From Arcicella aquatica (GTDB lineage: Bacteria; Bacteroidota; Bacteroidia; Cytophagales; Spirosomataceae): 64,000 bases of DNA. A program made the position numbers and the translations under genes. Shown one piece after another: positions 8,408 through 16,264 of the stretch. A model generated the notes under the pieces. That model ran no database searches. It had not been told where the DNA came from and saw only the letters and a program-made list of their open reading frames with translations. The stretch is taken from contig NZ_JAYFUL010000002.1 in the NCBI RefSeq assembly GCF_034928825.1, positions 62,001 through 126,000 on the forward strand, written 5' to 3'. Every line of letters begins with the position of its first letter. Position 1 is the stretch's first letter.

Positions 8408-10150
8408 TTATTCTAATCTAATCGCTGAAACACTTGCTCCTGCTGGCACCATTGGGAAAACGTTTTCTTCTTTTTCACAAACGATTTCTAATAAATAAGG
8501 TTTATCAGAAGCTAATAGCACATCTAAAGATTCTGACAAGTTGGCTCTATCACTCACGGTATGTCCAGCGATACCAAAACCTTTGGCAATCGTGATAAAG
8601 TCAGGGTTTTGTAATTCTACAAAAGAATAGCGTTTGTCAAAAAACAACTGTTGCCATTGGCGAACCATTCCTAAGAAATTATTATTCAGGATAATAATCT
8701 TAACAGGCAAGCCACTTTGTGCAATAGTTCCTAATTCTTGAAGGGTCATTTGGAAGCCACCATCACCTATAATGGCAATTACTTCACGGTCGGGTGCTCC
8801 TACTTTCGCCCCAAAAGCGGCAGGTAAAGCAAAACCCATTGTACCAGCTCCACCAGAAGTAACCAAAGAATTCCAAGTATTGTATTGATAGTAGCGGTTT
8901 GTTACCATCTGATGTTGACCAACATCCGTTACGGTTACAGCTTCACCTTTAGTTTTTGCAGAAAGCATCGTAACGGCTTCTCCCATTCTGATTTTATCAC
9001 CCTCATGGAATACATCACGTTTCGTTATTTTCTCAAATTCTTCTTCGTCGTATTTTTTAAATTCAGCTTTCCAAGCCTCATGCTTGCGTTCTTTTACCAA
9101 AGGCAACAATGCTTTCAATGTTTGTTTGGCATCACCAATTACAGGAGCATCAGCAAACACATTTTTATTGATTTCGGCAGGGTCAATATCAATATGCACT
9201 ACTTTAGCCTGCTTGATAAACTTGGCTAAATCGCCCGTTACACGGTCATCAAAACGCATACCAATGGCAATCACTAAATCGGCTTCATCTGTTAACACGT
9301 TAGCGCCATAATTTCCGTGCATACCCAACCAACCTATATAATTTGGATGATTTGTTGGTATTGCCGACATCCCTAAAAGCGTAGTAGCTACTGGAATATC
9401 TGTTTTACGGACAAAAGCATCAAATTCTTCTTGAGCATTGGCAATGATAATACCATGACCTGCAAAAATATAAGGCTTCTGAGCGGCATTAATCAATTTT
9501 GCGGCTGCTTCTACTTGGTCTTGTTTTGGTGTAAGTCTTGGGCGATAGCTAACGATTTCGGTACATGGCTTGTACTCGAAAGGAATCGTCATCAAATCTG
9601 CCTGAGCTGTACGAGTAATATCTAATAAAACAGGCCCTGGACGACCAGATTCAGCAATATAAAAAGCTTTCGCCATTGCCGCAGGAATTTCGTTAGGGTC
9701 AGTAATCTGATAATTCCATTTGGTTACTGGCATCGACATACCGATGATATCACACTCTTGGAAAGCATCAGTACCCAATAAATTTGCTTTAACCTGACCT
9801 ACTAAACAAACCATTGGTGTTGAGTCTAGCAAAGCATCTGCAATAGGCGTCATTAAGTTAGTTGCTCCAGGTCCAGACGTTACCATAGCAACGCCCGCAC
9901 GACCCGTCATACGAGCAAAACCCTGTGCAGCATGACCAGCACCTTGTTCATGACGGACGAGGATATGTTTGATTCTATCTTGATAATCATAGAGGGCATC
10001 ATACGTTGGCATGATTGCGCCACCAGGATAACCAAATATGGTTTTAACATTATTTTCAACCAAGCATTGCATGATTGCCTGTGCACCTGTCAAAAACTTA
10101 GCAGGTTCAGCTTTCTTTTCCTCTACGGTCATGGTTTGTGAGTTTTCCAT
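8408..10150 (-). CDS. ilvB: Acetolactate synthase large (catalytic) subunit
   Basis: Thiamine-diphosphate enzyme condensing pyruvate with pyruvate or 2-oxobutyrate, 580 residues, the normal length for the anabolic FAD-type enzyme. The TPP-activating glutamate is Glu68 (LVRHEQGAGHAAQG). The C-terminal ThDP motif begins GDGGFQMTLQELGT and ends with the NNN triplet before FLGMVRQWQQ. The WQQLFF segment and the middle domain fit biosynthetic rather than catabolic ALS. It lies 82 bp downstream of ilvD and 114 bp upstream of ilvH on the same strand, and is expected to share the attenuator at 12063-12178. Confidence 0.97.
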   Translation of the reverse strand: MENSQTMTVEEKKAEPAKFLTGAQAIMQCLVENNVKTIFGYPGGAIMPTYDALYDYQDRIKHILVRHEQGAGHAAQGFARMTGRAGVAMVTSGPGATNLMTPIADALLDSTPMVCLVGQVKANLLGTDAFQECDIIGMSMPVTKWNYQITDPNEIPAAMAKAFYIAESGRPGPVLLDITRTAQADLMTIPFEYKPCTEIVSYRPRLTPKQDQVEAAAKLINAAQKPYIFAGHGIIIANAQEEFDAFVRKTDIPVATTLLGMSAIPTNHPNYIGWLGMHGNYGANVLTDEADLVIAIGMRFDDRVTGDLAKFIKQAKVVHIDIDPAEINKNVFADAPVIGDAKQTLKALLPLVKERKHEAWKAEFKKYDEEEFEKITKRDVFHEGDKIRMGEAVTMLSAKTKGEAVTVTDVGQHQMVTNRYYQYNTWNSLVTSGGAGTMGFALPAAFGAKVGAPDREVIAIIGDGGFQMTLQELGTIAQSGLPVKIIILNNNFLGMVRQWQQLFFDKRYSFVELQNPDFITIAKGFGIAGHTVSDRANLSESLDVLLASDKPYLLEIVCEKEENVFPMVPAGASVSAIRLE

Positions 10151-10232
10151 GGTTAAATTTCTTTATTTGTAATGAATAAATGTCAGATTGTGGTTTTGTT
10201 TCATTGATAAACCAATCATTTTATAAGGGCTC

Positions 10233-11915
10233 TTACAAATCCGTCACACAACCTTCGCTTGCTGATGACACATTTTTTACATATTTACGTAAAACACCTT
10301 GTTTAAATGGCGATGGTGTTGGCTTCCATTCTTTACGTCTCTCTGCTAATTCTTCATCAGAAACATGTACATGAAGGATATTATTTACGGCATCAATCGT
10401 AATTAAATCTCCATCTTTTACTAAAGCAATATTTCCACCTACTTGTGCTTCTGGTGTAATATGCCCAACTACAAAACCGTGTGTACCACCCGAGAAACGA
10501 CCATCTGTAATCATGGCTACTTTGTTGCCTAAGCCTGCACCCATTACTGCCGAAGTTGGCTTCAACATTTCTGGCATACCTGGTCCTCCTTTTGGTCCTT
10601 CGTTACGAATCACAATTACTTGTCCTTCTTTAATTTCGCCTTTTTCCAAGAATTCAATTACCTCCTCTTCACATTCACAAACTTTGGCAACACCTTCAAA
10701 TTTTTCTCCTTCTTTTCCTGTAATTTTTGCTACAGCACCATCTGTTGCCAAGTTGCCATATAAAATTTGTAAGTGACCAGTCGCTTTGATTGCCTCAGCG
10801 ATAGGCTTAATAATTTTTTGAGTATCAAAATTAATTTCTGGTACTTCAGCCAAGTTTTCTGCAATGGTTTTACCCGTAATGGTCATACAATCTCCGTGTA
10901 ATAAACCTTCTTGCAATAAATATTTCATTACTGCTGGCACACCACCAATAGCCAACATATCTTCCATATAGTATTTACCTGATGGCTTTAAATCAGCAAG
11001 CAATGGCGTACGGTCTGAAATATCTTGAATATCTTTTAAGGTAAAATCAACTTCAGCAGCACGTGCAATCGCTAAGTAGTGAAGAACAGCATTGGTAGAA
11101 CCTCCCATTGCCATTACCACTGTCATAGCATTTTCAAATGCTTTACGTGTCATGATATCACGTGGGCAAATGTTTTTCTCTAACAAATTTTTCATGGCTG
11201 CACCAATTGCCAAACACTCTGCTTTTTTACCCTCATGTGTTGCTGGATATGATGAAGAATTTGGTAAGGTTAAGCCCATTGCTTCCATTGAAGAAGCCAT
11301 CGTATTAGCAGTATACATACCGCCACAAGCACCAGCCCCAGGAATGGCATTTCTGATTACCCCTTCGTAGTCTTCATCTGAAATATTACCTGCGAATTTC
11401 TTTCCTAATGCTTCAAAAGCAGAAACGATGTCTAATTTTTGTCCTTTGTATTCACCAGAACGAATCGTTCCACCATATACCAACATCGCTGGGCGGTTCA
11501 AGCGAGCAATCGCCATCATAGCTCCCGGCATATTTTTATCACAACCTACTACTGCAATTACGCCGTCGTACCACTGTGCTCCCACTACGTTTTCGATTGA
11601 ATCGGCAATTAAATCACGAGAAGGTAGGGAATAAGACATCCCATTATTACCGTTTGTCATTCCATCAGAAACTCCAATCGTATGGAAAATCAAACCCACC
11701 ATGCCATTCTCCTGAATTCCTTTTTTAACATGTACCGACAAACCGTTAAGGTGCATATTACAAGTGTTTCCTTCATAACCCGTGCTGGCAATACCAATTT
11801 GGGCTTTTTGCATGTCTTCTTTTGTTAAGCCAATGCCGTATAACATTGCTTTTGCTGCTGGGTTGGTAACTTCTTGCGTAAGGGTTCTTGAGAATTTGTT
11901 TAGTTCTTGTGACAT
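10233..11915 (-). CDS. ilvD: Dihydroxy-acid dehydratase
   Basis: Iron-sulfur dehydratase acting after ketol-acid reductoisomerase in valine and isoleucine synthesis, 560 residues. Expected cluster and metal ligands are present: Cys52 (GNTCNMHL), Cys125 (VGCDKNMPG) and Cys197 (GACGGMYTANTM), an arrangement of three cysteines typical of IlvD. The C-terminal active-site region DGRFSGGTHGFVVGHITPEA is intact. It is the first structural gene of the operon; its start is 148 nt after the end of an intrinsic terminator that forms part of an amino-acid-sensing leader. ilvC, ilvA and the leu genes are not in this window. Confidence 0.97.
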   Translation of the reverse strand: MSQELNKFSRTLTQEVTNPAAKAMLYGIGLTKEDMQKAQIGIASTGYEGNTCNMHLNGLSVHVKKGIQENGMVGLIFHTIGVSDGMTNGNNGMSYSLPSRDLIADSIENVVGAQWYDGVIAVVGCDKNMPGAMMAIARLNRPAMLVYGGTIRSGEYKGQKLDIVSAFEALGKKFAGNISDEDYEGVIRNAIPGAGACGGMYTANTMASSMEAMGLTLPNSSSYPATHEGKKAECLAIGAAMKNLLEKNICPRDIMTRKAFENAMTVVMAMGGSTNAVLHYLAIARAAEVDFTLKDIQDISDRTPLLADLKPSGKYYMEDMLAIGGVPAVMKYLLQEGLLHGDCMTITGKTIAENLAEVPEINFDTQKIIKPIAEAIKATGHLQILYGNLATDGAVAKITGKEGEKFEGVAKVCECEEEVIEFLEKGEIKEGQVIVIRNEGPKGGPGMPEMLKPTSAVMGAGLGNKVAMITDGRFSGGTHGFVVGHITPEAQVGGNIALVKDGDLITIDAVNNILHVHVSDEELAERRKEWKPTPSPFKQGVLRKYVKNVSSASEGCVTDL

Positions 11916-12062
11916 CTTGAATTGAAATGTTTTGAATCAGAATTTAGTTATTTTACTAAATTTTAAATGATTGTTTTGTTAACAGTTATTTTATCAAAAA
12001 TGAGATTTGTACTTTATCTACTTTTTTTACATTTTTCTAAGAATCAAAATCCTTTTAAACAA

Positions 12063-12092
12063 AAGACCTTTCTCCGGTGTGAGAAAGGTCTT
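12063..12092 (-). terminator. Attenuator terminator of the ilv leader
   Basis: Read on the minus strand this is an 11-bp stem (AAGACCTTTCT with AGAAAGGTCTT) around an 8-nt loop, followed by a T-rich run, an intrinsic terminator placed before ilvD. Its loop and 5' arm contain TCTCACACCG (12075-12084), which is exactly complementary to CGGTGTGAGA (12117-12126) spanning the end of the leader peptide gene. The two pairings exclude each other, giving an antiterminator of 10 bp against the terminator. Confidence 0.87.
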
Positions 12093-12118
12093 GGTATATT
12101 AGAAAATATCAAACCGTC

Positions 12119-12178
12119 TCACACCGATTGGGAGAGTAGAATTACCACTAGGACGATATTGATAAATTGGTTTAACAT
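12119..12178 (-). CDS. ilv operon leader peptide (Ile/Leu/Val-rich attenuator peptide)
   Basis: A 19-codon ORF on the minus strand encoding MLNQFINIVLVVILLSQSV then TGA. Eleven of nineteen residues are branched-chain amino acids, with the uninterrupted run IVLVVILL at residues 8-15. This is the expected design of a leader peptide such as E. coli ilvL, where ribosome stalling at scarce Ile, Leu or Val codons frees downstream RNA to form an antiterminator. Here the stop codon and last sense codons lie within the segment that pairs with the terminator loop. A ribosome finishing the peptide would cover that segment and allow termination; a stalled one would permit read-through into ilvD. Translation has not been shown; the composition and placement are very unlikely by chance. 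Confidence 0.86.
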   Translation of the reverse strand: MLNQFINIVLVVILLSQSV

Positions 12179-12197
12179 CTTTTCTTAGAATTTTTTC

Positions 12198-12213
12198 TAG
12201 CGAATTTTCGCTA
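12198..12213. promoter_or_regulatory. Short palindrome TAGCGAA-TT-TTCGCTA in the ilv 5' region
   Basis: A 16-bp perfect palindrome just downstream of the predicted ilv transcription start and about 20 nt before the leader peptide start. The core TAGCGAA/TTCGCTA recurs in the centre of the 54-bp palindrome at 12420-12473. It could be an operator or a small 5' hairpin that precedes the leader peptide. No regulator can be named. Confidence 0.45.
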
Positions 12214-12233
12214 TTGTTTCTTTGTTTACTTAA

Positions 12234-12265
12234 CAAATATACAGGAGTTAATTTCTTAATTCCAA
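12234..12265 (-). promoter_or_regulatory. Predicted promoter of the ilv leader and operon
   Basis: On the minus strand TTG (12265-12263), a 21-nt spacer and TATATTTG (12241-12234) fit the Bacteroidota housekeeping promoter (TTTG or TTG, then TAnnTTTG). Transcription would start near 12227, about 50 nt before the leader peptide ATG at 12178, giving a leader RNA of roughly 310 nt before ilvD. Confidence 0.65.
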
Positions 12266-12419
12266 GGAAACACCAAATAATATTTTAGTAATAAATACTT
12301 AAACCAATTATTATTTTCTGAATGAACCTTTAGTTTCAAAAGATAATTCTTTAAATAGTTAAAATCATTAGGTTTTATTTTGCAAAACTTTTAAGATTCC
12401 AGAGAAAATATTTTTTACA

Positions 12420-12473
12420 AAATTACCGACTTTTCATTTAGCGAAATTTCGCTAAATGAAAAGTCGGTAATTT
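12420..12473. repeat. 54-bp perfect palindrome between divergent promoters
   Basis: Both halves are exactly self-complementary for 27 bp with no spacer. The centre is TAGCGAAATTTCGCTA. It lies upstream of the leftward ilv promoter and of the rightward aldo/keto reductase gene, so no transcript from a neighbouring gene runs into it and it is unlikely to be a plain terminator. The same central motif occurs at 12198-12213. Confidence 0.8.
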
Positions 12474-12607
12474 ATTTCAAGGAAATTTGTATTTTTACGA
12501 GTTGTCTATTTTCACTCTACAAGATGGGGTTAAATAACTTTAGCAAAATTCTGTCTTAAAGTCTCCGAACAAGGACAAAACCTATCAATCTACATAAGGA
12601 ATTATAT

Positions 12608-12636
12608 TACATTTGTATAGCTTAAAAAGCTATACA
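12608..12636 (+). promoter_or_regulatory. Candidate -7 box and hairpin upstream of the first aldo/keto reductase
   Basis: TACATTTG (12608-12615) matches TAnnTTTG, although no -33 TTTG is present at the right distance. It overlaps a hairpin with 10-bp arms TGTATAGCTT and AAGCTATACA (12614-12636). The remainder of 12474-12740 holds no gene that I can see. Transcription would begin about 120 nt before the gene at 12741. Confidence 0.35.
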
Positions 12637-12740
12637 TTTTAGTTTTAAGTAGCGTAAAAAACATACAGGTTTTTTAAAAATCCTGAGGAATCATTTCACT
12701 CGATTTATTAACTATTCTAAAAAATTTCTGAACTCACTAA

Positions 12741-13745
12741 ATGACTTACCTAGCAAACCCTACTCGTTACGATCAATCAGGAACCCGCCCAATGGAGTAT
12801 CGCCGTTGTGGTAACAGTGGTTTAAAATTACCCGCTATTTCATTAGGCTTGTGGCACAATTTCGGTGGTGTCGATGTATTTGAAAATTACCGAGCTATTT
12901 TACAAACTGCTTTTGATAATGGTATTACACATTTCGATTTAGCTAACAACTATGGGCCTCCTCCGGGGTCGGCGGAAGAGAATTTTGGTGTCATTATGAA
13001 AAAAGATTTCGCTCAATACCGTGACGAATTAGTGATTTCAACCAAAGCGGGTTATTTGATGTGGCCTGGCCCTTATGGAGAATGGGGTTCAAAAAAATAC
13101 TTGGTGTCAAGCTTAGACCAAAGCTTAAAACGAATGGGACTAGACTATGTTGATATTTTTTATCATCATCGCCCAGACCCTGATACGCCTTTAGAAGAAA
13201 CAATGGCAGCCTTGGATTTAATCGTCAGACAAGGTAAAGCCTTATACGTGGGTATTTCAAACTATCAAGCTCCAGAAGCTGAAAAGGCTATTGCCATCTT
13301 GAACCGATTAGGAACACCGTGTTTAATACATCAACCAAAATATTCTATGTTTGAACGTTGGGTTGAAGGTGGTTTACTAGATGTACTCGGTCGCGAAGGT
13401 GTGGGTTGTATTCCTTTCTCGCCATTAGCTCAAGGGCTTTTGACTGACAAATATTTAAAGGGTATTCCTAGTGATTCTAGGGCATCTAAACCGCATGGTT
13501 TTTTGCAAACTAGTCATGTTACACCAGAGGTAGTGGCAAAATTAGAGCAATTAAACGACATTGCTTTACAACGTGGTCAGACTTTGGCACAAATGGCACT
13601 CGCTTGGTTATTGAAAGATGCCAGAGTTACTTCAGTACTGATTGGTGCAAGTAGGGTTTCTCAATTACTAGACTCGCTAGATTGTTTAAAAAATAAAACT
13701 TTTAGCCATGATGAATTAACGAAGATTGAAGAGATTTTAAAGTAA
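12741..13745 (+). CDS. Aldo/keto reductase, YghZ/L-glyceraldehyde-3-phosphate reductase type
   Basis: NADPH-dependent oxidoreductase of 334 residues with the (beta/alpha)8 fold. Its opening MEYRRCGNSGLKLPAISLGL and the FDLANNYGPPPGSAEENFG segment are characteristic of the YghZ/Kv-beta-like AKR14 group. The catalytic tetrad can be placed: Asp and Tyr in FDLANNYG, Lys in STKAGY, His in YHHRPDPDTPLEE. The C-terminal cofactor-binding signature SVLIGASRVSQLLDSL is intact. No signal peptide is seen, so it acts in the cytoplasm. It begins a rightward group with a Dabb protein, another aldo/keto reductase and a ThuA protein, which suggests sugar or aldehyde metabolism. Confidence 0.93.
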   Translation: MTYLANPTRYDQSGTRPMEYRRCGNSGLKLPAISLGLWHNFGGVDVFENYRAILQTAFDNGITHFDLANNYGPPPGSAEENFGVIMKKDFAQYRDELVISTKAGYLMWPGPYGEWGSKKYLVSSLDQSLKRMGLDYVDIFYHHRPDPDTPLEETMAALDLIVRQGKALYVGISNYQAPEAEKAIAILNRLGTPCLIHQPKYSMFERWVEGGLLDVLGREGVGCIPFSPLAQGLLTDKYLKGIPSDSRASKPHGFLQTSHVTPEVVAKLEQLNDIALQRGQTLAQMALAWLLKDARVTSVLIGASRVSQLLDSLDCLKNKTFSHDELTKIEEILK

Positions 13746-13895
13746 GCTTTGAGATGTGAGCTTTGAGCCTTGAGCTATGAGTTTTTTTTATGCCATAATT
13801 CGCTCAATAGAAAAAACTCAAGGCTCGTTTCTTTTAAAACACTAACATTTACTAAACATAAAAAGCTCAAGGCTCATTGCTCAAAGCTATCAACT
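13746..13895. repeat. GAGCTTTGAGC-type low-complexity repeat with inverted copies
   Basis: The gap between the reductase and the Dabb gene is filled with degenerate copies of a TTGAGC-like word: GAGCTTTGAGC and GAGCCTTGAGC near 13758-13775, then the opposite orientation CTCAAGGCTC near 13817 and 13871, and CTCAAAGCT near 13881. The arms can pair into one or more hairpins and may act as a terminator. Similar words occur at 35559-35670 and near 42600. Confidence 0.6.
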
Positions 13896-13908
13896 AAAAA
13901 AGCCAACT

Positions 13909-14331
13909 ATGAAAAATATTTCCAGACGTAATTTTGTTAAAAACACTGCACTAACTGCTGGTGCGGGTTTAGCAATGGTGAATACTACTGAGGCTAAGGC
14001 TTCAAAAGAACTATTTGTCCATCATGTGTACTTTTACTTAAAAAATGCGAACAATGAGGCAGATACTGCTAAATTAATCGAAGGATTGAATGCGTTAACG
14101 AAAGTACCAACTATCAGATTTGTACACATCGGGACACCCGCAAGTACGAACAGAAGCGTAATAGAAAAAGGCTATGCCGTATCTTGGCTATGTTTCTTTG
14201 ATAATTTGGAGGAAGAAGAAATCTACCAAAAACACCCTATTCACTTGAAATTCGTAGAGGAATACTCGCACCTCTGGGATCATGTAATTGTATATGATGC
14301 TATAGGACCAAGAAGAGAAAAGCAAAAATAA
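13909..14331 (+). CDS. Dabb (stress-responsive alpha/beta barrel) domain protein with Tat-type signal
   Basis: A 140-residue exported protein. The N-terminus ISRRNFVKNTALTAGAGLAM is a twin-arginine signal followed by an alanine-rich hydrophobic stretch. The mature part starts with FVHHVYFYLKNA, the first strand of a Dabb ferredoxin-like barrel, and ends with the typical YSHLWDHVIVYDAI. Dabb proteins form dimers; in several Bacteroidota sugar loci they accompany GMC oxidoreductases and isomerases, but a single activity is not established. It is 12 bp upstream of the second aldo/keto reductase, suggesting one transcript with it and the ThuA gene. Confidence 0.85.
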   Translation: MKNISRRNFVKNTALTAGAGLAMVNTTEAKASKELFVHHVYFYLKNANNEADTAKLIEGLNALTKVPTIRFVHIGTPASTNRSVIEKGYAVSWLCFFDNLEEEEIYQKHPIHLKFVEEYSHLWDHVIVYDAIGPRREKQK

Positions 14332-14342
14332 TATTCAAAAAA

Positions 14343-15329
14343 ATGCAATATAGAAAGTTAGGTAAAACAGGTTTCGAGATTTCAGAAATCAGCTTAGGTA
14401 CATGGCAAGTAGGTGGTAAATGGGGTGATGATTTTAGCCATGAAACAGCTGATAAAATCCTTAATACTGCCGTAGATGCTGGTATTAATTTTATTGACAC
14501 TGCCGATGTGTATGGCAACGGAGAAAGCGAGAAAGCCGTTGGTAGATTTGTAAAAAGTCGTTCAGAAAGGCTTTTTGTCGCTACTAAATGTGGAAGGCAA
14601 TTAAACCCACATGTAAACGAAGCTTATCAACCAGCAGTACTTCGCAAATTTGTGGAAGATAGTTTAACGAATATGGGTTTAGAAACCCTAGATTTGATTC
14701 AGTTACACTGCCCGCCCACAGAAGTATATTATCGTCCAGAGATTTTTGAATTGTTTGATAGATTAAAGGACGAAGGGAAAATATTAAACTTGGGTATCAG
14801 TGTCGAGAAAGTAGAAGAAGCCTTAAAAGGGATTGAATATGATAACGTAACGAGCGTGCAAATCATTTTCAATGTTTTTCGTCAGCGACCAGCAGCATTA
14901 TTTTTTGAACAAGCCAAGAAAAAGGACGTCGGTGTGATTGTAAGAGTACCTTTAGCAAGTGGCTTGTTAACAGGTAAGTTCTCAAAAACATCCACTTTTA
15001 CAGAAGGAGACCACCGTAACTTTAACCGTAATGGAGAACATTTCGATAAAGGTGAAACATTTTCTGGGATTGATTACGAAACAGGTCTGGCGGCTGTGGA
15101 TGAATTAAAAGCGTTATTTCCAGCACATCCTAATTTAGCACCTATAGCCTTGCGTTGGATTTTGCAACACGATGCTGTAAGTACTGTCATTCCGGGAGCA
15201 TCTCGTCCCGAACAAGTATTATCTAATTTAGATGTTTTCAATATTCCAGCTTTGACTGCTGAAGAAGTTTCTAGCATTAATCAGGTATATCAACAAAGTA
15301 TCAAACCATTAGTACACCATTTGTGGTAA
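14343..15329 (+). CDS. Aldo/keto reductase
   Basis: A 328-residue cytoplasmic NAD(P)H-dependent oxidoreductase. It begins with MQYRKLGKTGFEISEISLG, the standard strand-1 pattern, and shows the tetrad residues in FIDTADVYGNGE (Asp, Tyr), VATKCG (Lys) and LIQLHCPP (His). The end SRPEQVLSNLDVFNIPALTAEEV is the usual cofactor-binding C-terminus. It is not closely similar to the reductase at 12741, so the two are not a recent duplication. It lies between a Dabb gene (12 bp upstream) and a ThuA gene (35 bp downstream). Substrate unknown; a sugar or sugar-derived aldehyde is plausible from the neighbours. Confidence 0.93.
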   Translation: MQYRKLGKTGFEISEISLGTWQVGGKWGDDFSHETADKILNTAVDAGINFIDTADVYGNGESEKAVGRFVKSRSERLFVATKCGRQLNPHVNEAYQPAVLRKFVEDSLTNMGLETLDLIQLHCPPTEVYYRPEIFELFDRLKDEGKILNLGISVEKVEEALKGIEYDNVTSVQIIFNVFRQRPAALFFEQAKKKDVGVIVRVPLASGLLTGKFSKTSTFTEGDHRNFNRNGEHFDKGETFSGIDYETGLAAVDELKALFPAHPNLAPIALRWILQHDAVSTVIPGASRPEQVLSNLDVFNIPALTAEEVSSINQVYQQSIKPLVHHLW

Positions 15330-15364
15330 GTATATTTCAATTTATTTTTAACCATTCAAGAAAA

Positions 15365-16129
15365 ATGAAAAATAATCTCCTTAGAAACGCACTGATGCTA
15401 ATGTTGGCTCTGTCATTCACCAGCACAACTTTTGCACAGCAATTTAAAGTACTATTGTTTACTAAAACTGACGGTTTTCATCATGAATCAATTCATGAGG
15501 GCGTAACAGCTATTCGTCAATTGGCAGCCCGTAACAACTTCACAGTTAACTGGCAAGAAAATGCCTCTGTATTCAATGACAAAGATTTGGCTAACTTTAG
15601 TGCTGTAATTTTTTTGAACACTACGGGCAACATTTTGAATGATGAACAACAAGTTGCTTTTGAAAAATTCATCCGTTCGGGTAAAGGGTATGTAGGTATT
15701 CATGCGGCTTCGGATACTGAATACGACTGGGCTTGGTACACTAAAATGGTGGGAATGATGTTCAAAATTCACCCTGCACAACAAACAGCCTATTTGAAAG
15801 TTGAAGATAGCAACTTCCCTGGTATGGAGCGTTTCCCTAAAAAATTGCTTTGGACTGACGAATGGTATGAATTTGGCGACCTAAAATCAACAGATTTACA
15901 TTACTTGGTTTCAGTGGATGAAAAATCTTACGACCCTTATGCAAAATGGGGAACTAACGAAGGAAAAGGAATGGGTAAATTCCACCCTATTTCTTGGTAT
16001 CATAACTACGATGGTGGTAGAGCATTCTATACTGCTTTAGGACACATTCCATTAACGTTTTCTGACCAAACTTTCTTAGATCATATCTATGGAGGTATTT
16101 ACTGGGCAGCTACTGGTAAAGGTCTATAA
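15365..16129 (+). CDS. ThuA domain-containing secreted protein
   Basis: A 254-residue exported protein with a class I glutamine-amidotransferase-like fold. I start it at the ATG at 15365, because this gives a clean signal peptide (MKNNLLRNALMLMLALSF, cut after TTFAQ); an in-frame GTG at 15323 would add an unsuitable extension overlapping the previous gene. Family features include FHHESIHEGVTAI near residue 40, a GYVGIHAASD nucleophile-elbow-like turn, and the closing NYDGGRAFYTALGH segment. ThuA is needed for trehalose or sucrose utilisation through 3-keto sugars in Rhizobiaceae, and homologues are frequent in Bacteroidota glycan loci. An intrinsic terminator follows. Confidence 0.9.
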   Translation: MKNNLLRNALMLMLALSFTSTTFAQQFKVLLFTKTDGFHHESIHEGVTAIRQLAARNNFTVNWQENASVFNDKDLANFSAVIFLNTTGNILNDEQQVAFEKFIRSGKGYVGIHAASDTEYDWAWYTKMVGMMFKIHPAQQTAYLKVEDSNFPGMERFPKKLLWTDEWYEFGDLKSTDLHYLVSVDEKSYDPYAKWGTNEGKGMGKFHPISWYHNYDGGRAFYTALGHIPLTFSDQTFLDHIYGGIYWAATGKGL

Positions 16130-16146
16130 TCGTTTATCGCATTTCC

Positions 16147-16188
16147 AACAAAAAGACTTTATATCCGTAGATATAAGGTCTTTTTGTT
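16147..16188 (+). terminator. Intrinsic terminator after the ThuA gene
   Basis: Arms AACAAAAAGAC-TT-TATATC and GATATA-AG-GTCTTTTTGTT around a 4-nt loop, followed by more T residues. It ends the rightward group 12741-16129. Confidence 0.85.
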
Positions 16189-16264
16189 TTTAAGCAGTAA
16201 CTATTCCTCAATATCCAACGCATAGTCGTAATTTTATGTTCTAACTTATTTTAAAAGACCTTTT

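Noticed and set aside
12420..12473. 54-bp palindrome as a simple terminator
   Set aside because: Both neighbouring genes point away from it, so no known transcript would reach it; it is reported as a possible regulatory palindrome instead.
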